A stretch of DNA of 64,000 bases from AP-15 sp963772295 (GCA_963772295.1 CAVYWO010000020.1:248001-312000); one strand, 5' to 3'; positions 25,351 through 34,616 are shown, counted from the first letter of the stretch. Notes: generated from the letters alone by a model not told the origin. Numbers and translations are program-made.

Positions 25351-26523
25351 TCAGAACTCGAACTCAGGACCGTCGACGTAGCGGAACCGCTCGAGCGCGT
25401 CCGCGCGCAAGGTGAAACCGAGGCCCGGCCGGTGCGGCGCATGCACCATGCCGTCCGGACGGATGTCGAAGGGCTCGTTGAAAAGCTCCCACATCATCGG
25501 CATGTAGCCTTGGCTCACCTCAAGGATGTGGCAATTGGCGGCTGCCATCGCAACGTGAATGCTGGCGGCGAACAGAACGCCACTGCCCCAGGCATGTGGA
25601 GCGAGACGCACGCCATGCGCCGAGGTCAGAGCGGCAATGCGCCGGATCTCGGTCATGCCACCCGCGCGGGCCACATCCGGCTGCGCGATATCGAGTGCAC
25701 GGCGCTCGAGCAGATCCTGGAAGTCGAACCGCGTGAACTCGCGTTCTCCCGAGGCAATGGGGATTGTCGTCGATCGGCGCACCTCGGCCTGACCGGCATG
25801 ATCGTCCGGCGAGACCGGCTCCTCGAACCAAGCGATGTCGTAGGGCTCAAGCTCCTTGGCAAGCTTGATGGCGGTCGCAACCTCGAGCGAGCCGTGCGCG
25901 TCGATCATCAGTTCGACGTTGGGGCCAAGCCCGCGGCGGGCCGCCTGCACGCGGCGCACGCAGTTCGAGATCGAGAAGCCGTCACGGCCGACCACGCGCA
26001 TCTTGGCAGCGGTGAACCCCTTGGCGGCGTAGCCCGCGAGTTCCGCCTCGGCCTCCTCGCCCGGCGCCCAGCCGCCGCTCGCATAGCCCCGCACCGAGCT
26101 GCGCGCCGCGCCAAGCGCCTGGTAGAGCGGAATGCCGAGCGCTTGCGCCTTGACGTCCCATACCGCGATATCGACGCCGGCAATCGCCTCCATAATGACG
26201 CCGCGGCGTCGGCTTTCATCAGCCTGGGTTATGCCACGCTCGAGCGCCGGCCTACTGCGCGAGCCGTTATACATCTTTTCGTAGATGCGCTCGGAGAACA
26301 GGGGATCCTCACCGAGGCATTCCGCCGCGAGCTCGTGCTCGACGATGGCGGCGACGATAGGCGGCGTGCCGAGAGCCGCGCCGATGCCGGTGAGCCGATT
26401 GTCTGCTTCGACGCGGATGAGCGTCGCGTCACTTTTGACCTTTGTTCCAAGATCGGTGCGGTGACGGTTTTCCTCCGGAACAGGGGCCGACATTGGGATC
26501 GCGGACACTTTGACGATTTTCAT
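25351..26523 (-). CDS. Mandelate racemase/muconate-lactonizing enzyme family protein
   Basis: 390 residues from ATG 26523. N-terminal capping domain MKIVKVSAIPMSAPVP, then a TIM barrel with metal ligands in LMIDAHGS, AWFEEPVSPDD and IASGEREF, plus LDIAQPDVARAGGMTE and VRLAPHAWGSG with the His of a His-Asp pair. This pattern fits the mandelate racemase subgroup, often acid-sugar dehydratases. The lysine region reads AAKMRVVG. The substrate is not predictable. It precedes the binding protein at 23963, with which it may form a catabolic unit. Confidence 0.88.
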   Translation of the reverse strand: MKIVKVSAIPMSAPVPEENRHRTDLGTKVKSDATLIRVEADNRLTGIGAALGTPPIVAAIVEHELAAECLGEDPLFSERIYEKMYNGSRSRPALERGITQADESRRRGVIMEAIAGVDIAVWDVKAQALGIPLYQALGAARSSVRGYASGGWAPGEEAEAELAGYAAKGFTAAKMRVVGRDGFSISNCVRRVQAARRGLGPNVELMIDAHGSLEVATAIKLAKELEPYDIAWFEEPVSPDDHAGQAEVRRSTTIPIASGEREFTRFDFQDLLERRALDIAQPDVARAGGMTEIRRIAALTSAHGVRLAPHAWGSGVLFAASIHVAMAAANCHILEVSQGYMPMMWELFNEPFDIRPDGMVHAPHRPGLGFTLRADALERFRYVDGPEFEF

Positions 26524-26612
26524 GGGCCGTTCTTCCCTGGTCAGTCGATCTGATCTCGATTTGGACAGCGGCCATCCGGGCTGTCCCTGCGGCACCATTC
26601 CCCGTCTGCGCG

Positions 26613-27727
26613 TCAATAAACCACGACGCTGCGGATCAACTCGCCGGCGTGCATCAAATCGAAGCCTTTGTTGATCTCGTCGAGCGACAGCTTGTGGGTG
26701 ATCAGGTCGTCGATATTGATTTTCCCGTTCATGTACCAATCGACGATCTTGGGCACGTCGGTCCGGCCTTTGGCGCCGCCGAATGCGGTACCCTTCCAGA
26801 CGCGGCCCGTGACCAGCTGGAATGGACGGGTCGAGATCTCTTGTCCGGCCCCGGCGACGCCGATGATGACGCTGACCCCCACCCCCGGTGGCAACATTCG
26901 AGTGCCTGGCGCATGGTCGCGACATTGCCGATGCACTCGAAGCTGTAGTCGGCTCCGCCCTTGGTCAGACCGACGAGATGGGGCACCAGATCGCCGCCAA
27001 CCTCGTTCGGATTGACGAAGTGCGTCATGCCGAATTTTGCCGCGAGAGCCTGCCGCCGAGGATTGATGTCGACGCCGACGATCATGTCGGCCCCGACCAT
27101 GCGGCAGCCTTGAATGACGTTCAGCCCGATGCCGCCCAGGCCGAAGACGACGACATTGGCGCCCGGCTCGACCTTTGCGGTATTGATTACCGCGCCAATT
27201 CCGGTTGTTACCCCGCAGCCGATATAGCAAACCTTGTCGAAGGGCGCGTCCGCGCGGATTTTCGCGGCCGCGATCTCGGGCAGGACGGTGAAGTTCGAGA
27301 AGGTCGAGGTGCCCATATAGTGATAGAGCTTGTCCCCGCCGAGCGAGAAGCGGCTGGTGCCGTCGGGCATTACCCCCTGGCCTTGGGTCGCGCGGATCGC
27401 GACGCAGAGATTGGTCTTGCCCGACAGACAATATTCGCACCGCCGGCATTCCGGGGTGTAGAGCGGGATGACGTGGTCGCCTTTCTCGAGGCTGTTGACG
27501 CCGCGTCCGACATCGACGACGACACCGGCGCCCTCATGGCCGAGGATCGCCGGAAAGAGCCCCTCCGGATCGGCCCCGGACAGGGTGAAGGCGTCGGTAT
27601 GGCAAATCCCGGTCGCCTTGATTTCGATCAGAACTTCGCCGTCTTTCGGTCCATCGAGCTCTACCGTCTCGATCGTCAGCGGCTCTCCGGCCTTGTGAGC
27701 AACAGCGGCACGAGTTTGCACAGGCAC
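26613..27727 (-). pseudogene. frmA: S-(hydroxymethyl)glutathione dehydrogenase / class III ADH, frameshifted
   Basis: The first frame (27727 to about 26887) encodes VQTRAAVAHKAGEPL, the zinc Cys/His ligands GICHTDAFTLSG and GHEGAG, the structural zinc site CRRCEYCLSGKTNLC, and the NAD site VVFGLGGIGLNVIQG. In the G-run GGGGTGGGGG near 26885 a base is missing; the last 75 residues continue in the next frame (IIGVAGAGQEISTRPFQL, GRVWKGTAFGGAKGR, ELIRSVVVY). Joined, it is a normal class III enzyme of about 370 residues that oxidises the formaldehyde-glutathione adduct. A homopolymer sequencing error is a realistic alternative to a real mutation. It fits the xox cluster nearby. Confidence 0.88.
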
Positions 27728-27958
27728 CTCCCTTCGATCGGGTTACCCGAACGGTGATCAATCAGGCCGGCCCGGGGACCTGGCCGCTCAACCTGCGTGC
27801 GGCGAGTTGTCATTTGCGCCTCCCCGCCTGTTCTGGTTGAAAACGTCGCCAGGGTCCACGGTTCCGGAGGGCGATCGTGACACTTGGCCCGGCGGTCGAC
27901 AAGCATCCGTCGACCGGGTCTTGCACAACCCATCCTTGATCAACGTGGGAGGAAGAGA

Positions 27959-28333
27959 ATGCGCGTCTCGGTCAGACCCCTCGTCCTGGCGGTTGCGTTG
28001 CCGTTTGCCTTGGCCGGCCCCTGCGCCGCGGCCGATGTCGAGGCCGGCAAGACCAAGTTCAAATTATGCGCCATCTGCCACACCGCCGAAGCCGGTAAGA
28101 ACAAGGTCGGACCGAGCCTGTTCGGCATCATCGGACGGAAGGCCGGCAGCCTGGAGGGTTATAATTACTCTGATGCCATGAAGAATTTCGGCAAGACCTG
28201 GACCCCCGAGAACCTCGATGCCTATCTGACCGATCCGCACGCCGTGGTTCCCGGAACCAAGATGATCTTTCCGGGAATCAAGGACAAGACCGAGCGGGCC
28301 AACCTGATCGCCTATCTCGAGACGCTGAAGTGA
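27959..28333 (+). CDS. Cytochrome c (class I, c2/c550-like)
   Basis: 124 residues from ATG 27959 with GGAGGAAG upstream. The signal peptide VRPLVLAVALPFALAGP exports it. KLCAICHTAEAG gives the CxxCH haem site, NKVGPSLFGIIGRKAG the conserved helix turn, and VVPGTKMIFPGI the Met axial ligand. A soluble periplasmic electron carrier, plausibly linking periplasmic dehydrogenases such as XoxF to the oxidase. Divergent from the formaldehyde dehydrogenase gene. Confidence 0.95.
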   Translation: MRVSVRPLVLAVALPFALAGPCAAADVEAGKTKFKLCAICHTAEAGKNKVGPSLFGIIGRKAGSLEGYNYSDAMKNFGKTWTPENLDAYLTDPHAVVPGTKMIFPGIKDKTERANLIAYLETLK

Positions 28334-28513
28334 GCGATGAGCGGCCGCCGGCACCGCTCGACCATAAATGTGCCGCCGACACCAAACGCCCGGACCAGAA
28401 CCGGTTCTACCCCACCGACGGGGTCGGCGATGATATATCGGTATCGACGCTGGCGCGCAGAGGATGGTTAAATCGGTGCCCGTCGGGTATCGCGACTCGC
28501 CCGTGAGGCTTTC

Positions 28514-29257
28514 GTGAATTCTACGCTTGCGTTCTCGGTAGAGGGTCTGGGGCACCGTTTTGGCGAAAGACGGGCGCTGAAGGATGTCTCCTTCGCGATC
28601 GCTGCCGGCGACTTTACCGTGCTGCTCGGGCTGAACGGCGCCGGCAAGACGACGCTCTTTTCGCTCGCCACCCGGCTCTATGCCCAGGCGGAGGGGGTGA
28701 TCCGGGTCTTCGGCATGGACATTCGCGAGCGCCCGCTGGATTGCCTGCGACTGATGGGGGTCGTGTTCCAACAGCCGACGCTCGATCTCGATCTCTCGGT
28801 CGAGCAGAACCTCTATTACCATTGCGCCCTGCACGGGCTGTCCCGCCGGGAAGCCGCCGGGCGGATCGCCGCCGAACTGGACCGGGTAGGGCTCCAGGAG
28901 CAGCGCCGCGACAAGGTCCGCCGCTTGAGCGGCGGGCAGCGGCGGCGGATCGAGATCGCGCGGGCGCTGCTGCATCGCCCGCCCTTGCTGCTGCTCGACG
29001 AGCCCACGGTCGGGCTCGACATCGCGAGCCGACAGTTTCTGTTGGACCATGTCCGGCGACTTTGCCGAGAAGAGGGCTTGGGCGCGCTCTGGGCCACGCA
29101 TCTGATCGACGAAGTCGACGAGGGCGCGCGCGTCGTCGTCCTGCACCGGGGCGAAGTGCGGGCGACGGGCGGCGCCGCCCAGCTGATCGCCGAGAGCGGC
29201 GCGCCGTCGCTGCGCGCCGCGTTCGAAACCCTGGTGCAGGAGCGGGCGGCGCCATGA
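28514..29257 (+). CDS. ABC transporter ATP-binding protein (PQQ-associated type)
   Basis: 247 residues from GTG 28514. Walker A GLNGAGKTTL, Q-loop VVFQQPTLD, signature RRLSGGQRRRIEIA, Walker B LLLLDEPTVGLD and switch His in WATHLIDE are all present. The DLDLSVEQNLYYHCALHGL stretch and the gene pair with the following permease fit the exporter linked in many genomes to PQQ-dependent alcohol oxidation. It overlaps the permease gene by ATGA. The transported substrate is unknown. Confidence 0.9.
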   Translation: MNSTLAFSVEGLGHRFGERRALKDVSFAIAAGDFTVLLGLNGAGKTTLFSLATRLYAQAEGVIRVFGMDIRERPLDCLRLMGVVFQQPTLDLDLSVEQNLYYHCALHGLSRREAAGRIAAELDRVGLQEQRRDKVRRLSGGQRRRIEIARALLHRPPLLLLDEPTVGLDIASRQFLLDHVRRLCREEGLGALWATHLIDEVDEGARVVVLHRGEVRATGGAAQLIAESGAPSLRAAFETLVQERAAP

Positions 29258-30057
29258 GGCCGATCCATTATCTGCGTTGCTTTATCGGCGTCTCGCTGCG
29301 CGAATGGCTGCGCTTTCTGAACCAGCGCGGCCGCTTCTTCTCGGCGCTGGTGCGGCCCCTCGTCTGGCTGGCGATTTTCGCTACCGGGTTCCAGTTCGTG
29401 CTCGGCGTTTCGATCATGCCGCCCTACGACACCTACATCCCCTATTCGCTCTACATCGCTCCCGGCCTGCTCGCGATGATCCTGATGTTCAACGGCATGC
29501 TGAGCTCGCTGTCGATGGTTTACGACCGCGAGATGGGGAGCATGCGGGTGCTGATGGTCAGCCCGCTGCCGCGCTGGTTCCTGCTGTCGGCAAAACTGTT
29601 CGCCGGGGTGATCGTGTCGGTGCTGCAAGCCTACGCCTTTCTGGCGATCGCCTTGATCTGGGACATCACGCCGCCCTGGTACGGCTACCTTGCGGTGCTG
29701 CCGGCCCTCGTCCTCGCCGGGCTGATGCTGGGCGCGCTCGGTCTGTTGCTGTCCTCGGCGATCCGGCAGCTCGAAAACTTTGCCAGCGTCATGAACTTCG
29801 TGATTTTTCCGATGTTCTTCGCCTCCTCGGCGCTCTATCCGCTGTGGCGCGTCAAGGAGGCCAGCGTGCTGCTGTACCAGATTTGCCAGTTCAACCCGTT
29901 CACCCATGCCGTCGAGCTGATCCGTTTTGCCCTTTATGGCCGGCTCGAACCGGTGTCGGCGCTGGTGCTCGTTGCCGCGACCGCGGTGTTCATGGCGCTC
30001 GCCGTCTATGGCTACGACCCGGCAAAAGGGCTGATGGGACGGCGCGCGACCGAGTAG
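29254..30057 (+). CDS. ABC-2 type permease (PQQ-associated)
   Basis: 267 residues, ATG overlapping the stop of the ATPase gene. Six predicted membrane segments, including LVRPLVWLAIFATGFQFVL, YIAPGLLAMILMFNGML, LPALVLAGLMLGALGLLL and VMNFVIFPMFFASSALYPL, follow the ABC-2 exporter pattern; YDREMGSMRVLMVSPLPR is the cytoplasmic coupling loop. It forms a complex with the preceding ATPase, with each subunit probably present twice. Intact. Confidence 0.9.
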   Translation: MRPIHYLRCFIGVSLREWLRFLNQRGRFFSALVRPLVWLAIFATGFQFVLGVSIMPPYDTYIPYSLYIAPGLLAMILMFNGMLSSLSMVYDREMGSMRVLMVSPLPRWFLLSAKLFAGVIVSVLQAYAFLAIALIWDITPPWYGYLAVLPALVLAGLMLGALGLLLSSAIRQLENFASVMNFVIFPMFFASSALYPLWRVKEASVLLYQICQFNPFTHAVELIRFALYGRLEPVSALVLVAATAVFMALAVYGYDPAKGLMGRRATE

Positions 30058-30060
30058 GGC

Positions 30061-30681
30061 GTGGTCCACAGAGCGGCGGCGGCAGTATGGGCGGCGGCGC
30101 TGATCGGCGTCGCCGCGACCGGCGCGACGCAATTGCCGGCGGAGCCCGATTGGCCGTGCCGGCAGCGCCCGGTGCCGAAGCTCACGGCGGCAGCCTATTG
30201 GAACCGCCCGCCGCTGGAGGGCGTCGGTGATTGGCATGCCGACCCCGAGGTCGCCGCCCTGGTCCAGCGTCTCGCACCGCGGCAGGTTTCGCCGGAGGAG
30301 GGGCTGGCGGCGATCGCCGCGTTTGCCCGCGGCCTCTCCGGTGACCGTCGGCGCCGCCTCGGCCTCGCCTTTCACGGGCTCCTCGATGAAACCGATCGGG
30401 AGCGGCGCGCCCTGATCGACGCGCTCAACCAAATCGGTCGACGCCAGCGGGAACTAGCGGGTCTCGTTGCTCGGCTCTCGGCGGCACTCGATGCGATACC
30501 GCCCGACGCCACCGGCGAAGCGGCGGCAAGACGCCTCGATCTTGCCCAGCGGCACGACTTCACGATGCGGAGTTTCGAGGCGATCCAACGGACCGTCGGT
30601 TATGCCTGCGAGGCCCCGGCGACGCTCGAGGCACGGCTCGGCGCCTGGGCCCGGGCGTTGCAGGCAGCCGCCGCGCAATAA
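30061..30681 (+). CDS. Exported hypothetical protein of the ABC operon
   Basis: 206 residues from GTG, three bases after the permease stop. N-terminal signal (AAAAVWAAALIGVAATGAT), then PDWPCRQRPVPKLTAAAYWN with a single Cys, and a long helical region (LVQRLAPRQVSPEEGLAAI, LIDALNQIGRRQRELAGLV). The spacing suggests one transcript with the exporter, so it may be a periplasmic partner. I do not recognise a named family. Ends just before the convergent pentapeptide gene. Confidence 0.7.
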   Translation: MVHRAAAAVWAAALIGVAATGATQLPAEPDWPCRQRPVPKLTAAAYWNRPPLEGVGDWHADPEVAALVQRLAPRQVSPEEGLAAIAAFARGLSGDRRRRLGLAFHGLLDETDRERRALIDALNQIGRRQRELAGLVARLSAALDAIPPDATGEAAARRLDLAQRHDFTMRSFEAIQRTVGYACEAPATLEARLGAWARALQAAAAQ

Positions 30682-30690
30682 AGCGGGCCG

Positions 30691-31485
30691 TCACCGCGTC
30701 GGCAGTTTGCGCCCGATCATCGCGTCGAGGCCGCGCGCGTTCGTCAGCACGGCACCGCCGAAATCGGCCTCGGCCGCATTGGCGCCGGTGAGATCGGCGC
30801 CGGTGAGATCGGCGCCGGAAAGATCGGCCTCGGACAAGTCGGCGCCCCGCAGGTTGGCGCCGCGGAGATTGGCAAAGCGCAGCAGGGCCAAGCCGAGATC
30901 GGCCTGCGAAAAATTGGCGCCGGCCAGGTTCGCCCCGGACAGATCGGTGCGCATCAGCCCCATCGACTGGTTCTTCCGATCCGCGCCGAGCCTGGCGCCG
31001 GCGAAATTGGCGCCGGAGAGGTCGAACCGGCTGAGCCGGGCGAGAATATGCGCTCCCGCGAAGTTGGCGCCCGCGAAGGTCGGGGCTTCGCTTGGGGAGT
31101 AGTCCAGCCCCGACGCGACGACGAGGCCGAGAAGGCTCGCCTTGGAGAGGTTGGCGGCGGTGAAGTTCGCCCGCATGATCCAGGCGAGGTCGAGCTTTGC
31201 TCCGGAAAGATCGGCGCCGGTGAAATCTGCGCCGACGAGTTTCGCCCCGAACAGGTTCGTGCGCGCGAGGTTCGCTCGGCTGAAGTCGAAGTGACTGAGA
31301 TCGAGGTCCTCGAGCGATTTCCCCGAAAGATCGGCCGGCCGGCCGGGCGCGGCCGCGAGCAGGATCTCGTGGACACGCGTAGCGCTGAGATCGGCGCCTC
31401 GAGCCGGCGCCGTCGCGACGGCGAGCAGCACCAAAGAGCCGAATATGACGCCGGCCACCGGCGGATTTGACCGCTTCGGCTTCAC
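30691..31485 (-). CDS. Pentapeptide-repeat protein coupled to xoxJ
   Basis: 264 residues from a GTG at 31485 that overlaps the xoxJ stop (GTGA). It has a signal-like segment (AGVIFGSLVLLAVATAPARG) and then two long runs of the A(D/N)LxX pentapeptide repeat, for example ANLRGANLRGADLSEADLSG, forming right-handed quadrilateral beta-helices, with a short break near LLGLVVASGLDYSP. Periplasmic location is predicted. Such proteins are structural or DNA-mimic modules; here the tight coupling to a methanol-dehydrogenase operon suggests an envelope role connected with it. The exact function is unknown. Confidence 0.85.
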   Translation of the reverse strand: MKPKRSNPPVAGVIFGSLVLLAVATAPARGADLSATRVHEILLAAAPGRPADLSGKSLEDLDLSHFDFSRANLARTNLFGAKLVGADFTGADLSGAKLDLAWIMRANFTAANLSKASLLGLVVASGLDYSPSEAPTFAGANFAGAHILARLSRFDLSGANFAGARLGADRKNQSMGLMRTDLSGANLAGANFSQADLGLALLRFANLRGANLRGADLSEADLSGADLTGADLTGANAAEADFGGAVLTNARGLDAMIGRKLPTR

Positions 31486-32309
31486 GGGCTGGTCAGCTCG
31501 CCGCGCTCGTTGAGCAGCGGCACGCCGTAGTCGCGCAGGATCGCGCTTATCTGGGGTTGCTCTTTGCCGATCAGCGCGTCGACCCGGCGCCGCCACTCGG
31601 GCTCGCCGGGGCGGACGCCCATCGCGATATGGTATTTCATCGGCGCGGCGCCTGGCTCGTCCGCGAGCGGCACCAGGGTGAGCGGGAGCTTGTCATGCGC
31701 GCGGTAGTAGCCGGCGATCGGTCCCCACAGCAGCCCGACATCGATCTTCCCCGCCATCAGGTCCTCGACCATCTGGTGGGTTGGCGATTCGACGCGGGTA
31801 TCGACGGTCAGCGGGTAAGGCTTGGCGTTCGCCATCAGACCGTGACGCACGAGAAGGTCGGAGGGGGGTGTGGCGCTGACGACGCCGAGACGCAGGCGCG
31901 CCAGCTGCGGATCCTGCAGGCTCTTGACGCCGAGCCCCTTATCGCTCCGATAGAGCATGACGTAGGTTGTGAAATAATACGGGTTGGTGGTCTGCATCGA
32001 GTCATCGCCGGCAACGGTGCCGATCACCAGATCACAGCGATGCGCCTGTAGTGTATTGCGCACGAAGCCAATGATCTGCGGGAACCAGGTATATTCTACC
32101 TTTGCGCCGAGAGCGGCGGCGATGCGCTCGGCGATCCGGTTCTCGAATCCTTCCTTCTGTTGATCCGAGAACGGCAGATTATTCGGATCGGCACAGACTT
32201 TGAGCACGCTGCGATTGACGAGGTCGGGGTTCTGCGCCGCCGCCGGCCGACCGCCGACGACGAGGCCGATGCCGAGGAGCAGCGCAATCGAGTTTTTCCG
32301 GGTAATCAT
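31482..32309 (-). CDS. xoxJ: XoxJ/MxaJ-type periplasmic binding protein
   Basis: 275 residues. Signal peptide SIALLLGIGLVVGGRPAAA. SVLKVCADPNNLPFSDQQK, GFENRIAERIAAALG and VGLLWGPIAGYYRA are standard for the quinoprotein-dehydrogenase-associated solute-binding proteins (a PBP2 fold). XoxJ is thought to assist maturation or loading of the dehydrogenase, not to import. The ATG directly follows the TAG of xoxG, with no gap. Confidence 0.92.
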   Translation of the reverse strand: MITRKNSIALLLGIGLVVGGRPAAAQNPDLVNRSVLKVCADPNNLPFSDQQKEGFENRIAERIAAALGAKVEYTWFPQIIGFVRNTLQAHRCDLVIGTVAGDDSMQTTNPYYFTTYVMLYRSDKGLGVKSLQDPQLARLRLGVVSATPPSDLLVRHGLMANAKPYPLTVDTRVESPTHQMVEDLMAGKIDVGLLWGPIAGYYRAHDKLPLTLVPLADEPGAAPMKYHIAMGVRPGEPEWRRRVDALIGKEQPQISAILRDYGVPLLNERGELTSP

Positions 32310-32753
32310 CTACTCACCGATCCGCGGCGGCCGGCCGCGGCCGATCGCGCCGTCCGCGCGGGCCTTCAGATAGGCCCAGATGTCGTCGAGATAGGTCACA
32401 ACGTCCTCGACCGTGCCAAAGGGCGGCATGACGTTCTCGTTCGCGGCATTGACGTTGACCCGGCCGTTGACGACGATTTCGTTGAACTGGTCCTGCGTCA
32501 TGGTTTTGGCGGAGTCGACGAGGCTCGGCGCATAAGAGCTGCCGGCGCCGTCGGGACCGTGGCAGCGCAAGCAGGATTCGGTATAGCGCCGCCACCCGTT
32601 GAAGGTCTTCTTATCAACCTTTCCGTTCTCGACGGTATAGGGTTTTTGCGCCGATTGCTGGTTCTGCGCCGCGCCCCCGAACCCGGTCACAAGGGCGATG
32701 CCGGCGCCCACCAGCAGCAAGGAAAGTCTCGTGGCGACGCGTCCGAACTTCAT
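32310..32753 (-). CDS. xoxG: XoxG, cytochrome c partner of methanol dehydrogenase
   Basis: 147 residues from ATG 32753, which puts the signal peptide (RLSLLLVGAGIALVTGF) first; a GTG at 32783 would add ten residues. ESCLRCHGPDGAGSSYAP has the CxxCH haem site and ANENVMPPFGT the Met ligand. The VEDVVTYLDDIWAYLKARA helix is typical of the 'methanol metabolism-related' cytochrome. It accepts electrons from XoxF. Second gene of the operon. Confidence 0.92.
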   Translation of the reverse strand: MKFGRVATRLSLLLVGAGIALVTGFGGAAQNQQSAQKPYTVENGKVDKKTFNGWRRYTESCLRCHGPDGAGSSYAPSLVDSAKTMTQDQFNEIVVNGRVNVNAANENVMPPFGTVEDVVTYLDDIWAYLKARADGAIGRGRPPRIGE

Positions 32754-32831
32754 CGGGACCGAGCCGAAAAAGCGGGCCGACACCCGCGGTTGGGGTGCCG
32801 GCCCGGCATTCTTGTCAGCGCGCTTCGATGG

Positions 32832-34616
32832 TCACTCGGGCAGGCCGAAGACCGTCAATACGCCGCCGAGTTGGGTATAGTTCGCCAGAGCCTTGTAGGC
32901 CCCGACCGCCCCCAGCCCCTCGGTGTCCTTGGTCAGGCCGGCCGCCATGCCGATCCCGGCCCAGCCGCCGACGCCCGACAGCACGGCGATGTATTGCTTG
33001 CCGCCATGGCTGTAGGTGTTGACGTTGCCGATGATCCCCGACGGGGTCTTGAAGCGGTACAGCTCCTTGCCGGTCTGCATGTCGACCGCCTTCAGGTAGC
33101 CTTCGAGCGTGCCGTAGAAGGCGACGCCGCCGGCCGTCGCCAGCGCCCCCGACCACACCGAGAACGGCTCCGGATCCGACCACACGATCTTGCCGGTCCC
33201 GGCATCCCAGGCGATGAAGTTGCCGAGATTGCTCTCGCCTGATGGCGGGTACATCGACAGGGTTGCCCCGACATAGGGTTGCCCGGCGGTGTAGGTGACC
33301 TTGAACGGCTCGTAATCCATGCAGACGTGGTTGGTCGGCACGTAGAAGAGCCCGGTCTTCGGCGAAAACGCCGCCGGCTGTTGATCTTTCGAGCCGAGGG
33401 CGGCCGGGCAGATATTCTTGTAGTTGACGTCCGCGCCTTTGGAGCCGGGCGCAAACTCGGCGACGACCTGCGGCACGCCGGTCTTCATGTCGACGTTGGT
33501 CGCCCAGTTGACCCTGGGATCGTATTTCTCGGCGACGAGCAACGCCCCGGTCTCGCGGTTGAGGGTATAGCCGAAGCCGTTGCGGTCGAAATGGACGAGC
33601 GCCTTGGTCGGCTGGCCATTCACGTTGATGTCGGCGAGGATCATCTCGTTGACGCCGTCATAATCCCATTGGTCGTGCGGCGTCATCTGATAGACCCATT
33701 TGGCGATGCCGGTGTCCGGGTTGCGGGCGAAGATGGTCATCGACCATTTGTTGTCGCCGGGGCGCTGCACCGGGTTCCACGTGCTGGGGTTGCCCGAGCC
33801 GTAATAGACGAGGTTCAGCTCGGGGTCATAGGAGAGCCAACCCCAGGTGCCGCCGCCGCCGATCTTCCACTGATCGCCCTGCCAGGTCTTCAACGAGGAA
33901 TCCTTCCCGACCGGCACGCCGAGCGAGGTGGTGTTGGCGTCGAACAGGATCTGGTCGTCGGTCCCCTCCGAATAGGCCTTCCACGCCAGCGAGCCGTCCT
34001 TGATGTTGTAGGCGGTGACCCGGCAGTGGACGCCGAACTCGCCGCCGCTGATGCCGACGAGCACCTTGTCCTTCACTACCAGCGGGGCGCTGGTCCCGGT
34101 TTCGCCCTTTTGCGGATCGCCGTCCTTGACGCTCCACACCACATTGCCGGTCTTGGCGTCGAGCGCCACCAGCGTGGTATCGGCCTGATGCAGGAAGATC
34201 TTGCCATCGCCATAGGCGACGCCGCGGTTGACCGTGTCGCAGCACATCACCGGGATGACCGTCGGATCCTGCTTCGGCTCAAATTTCCACAAGATCCGCC
34301 CGTTGTTGTTGAGGTCGAGGGCAAAGACATTGTTGGGGAACGGTGTACTGAAGTACATGACATCGCCGACAACCAGCGGGCCGCCTTCGTGACCGCGCAG
34401 GACGCCGGTCGAAAACGTCCACAGCGGACGGAGGTTCTTGACGTTGTCGGTGTTGATCTGATCGAGCGCGCTATAGCGGGTGCTCGCGTAATTGCCTGCG
34501 GGGATCACCCACTGGTTCGGATCTTTTGAAAGTTGGATCAATTGATCGTTGGCGTAGGCGCCGCTCGAACCAAGAGCCAGGGCCAGCGCCGGTATCCACA
34601 AACGAGACAGCTTCAT
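32832..34616 (-). CDS. xoxF: XoxF, lanthanide-dependent PQQ methanol dehydrogenase
   Basis: 594 residues from ATG 34616, with a signal peptide (LWIPALALALGSSGAYA). An eight-bladed propeller with tryptophan-docking repeats. PVMCCDTVNRG near residue 124 is the adjacent-cysteine disulphide over PQQ. HDQWDYDGVNEM near residue 315 carries Asp-Tyr-Asp; the second Asp is the extra lanthanide ligand that separates XoxF from calcium-type MxaF (Ala there). The enzyme oxidises methanol, and often formaldehyde, in the periplasm. First gene of xoxF-xoxG-xoxJ-pentapeptide. No mxaI-like small subunit is present. Confidence 0.97.
   Translation of the reverse strand: MKLSRLWIPALALALGSSGAYANDQLIQLSKDPNQWVIPAGNYASTRYSALDQINTDNVKNLRPLWTFSTGVLRGHEGGPLVVGDVMYFSTPFPNNVFALDLNNNGRILWKFEPKQDPTVIPVMCCDTVNRGVAYGDGKIFLHQADTTLVALDAKTGNVVWSVKDGDPQKGETGTSAPLVVKDKVLVGISGGEFGVHCRVTAYNIKDGSLAWKAYSEGTDDQILFDANTTSLGVPVGKDSSLKTWQGDQWKIGGGGTWGWLSYDPELNLVYYGSGNPSTWNPVQRPGDNKWSMTIFARNPDTGIAKWVYQMTPHDQWDYDGVNEMILADINVNGQPTKALVHFDRNGFGYTLNRETGALLVAEKYDPRVNWATNVDMKTGVPQVVAEFAPGSKGADVNYKNICPAALGSKDQQPAAFSPKTGLFYVPTNHVCMDYEPFKVTYTAGQPYVGATLSMYPPSGESNLGNFIAWDAGTGKIVWSDPEPFSVWSGALATAGGVAFYGTLEGYLKAVDMQTGKELYRFKTPSGIIGNVNTYSHGGKQYIAVLSGVGGWAGIGMAAGLTKDTEGLGAVGAYKALANYTQLGGVLTVFGLPE

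Noticed and set aside
30761..31390. Short tandem repeats in DNA (GGCGCCGGTGAGATC-like) resembling a CRISPR or minisatellite.
   Set aside because: The periodicity is 15 bp and is explained by pentapeptide-coding repeats; there are no unique spacers. No CRISPR array was seen anywhere in the window.
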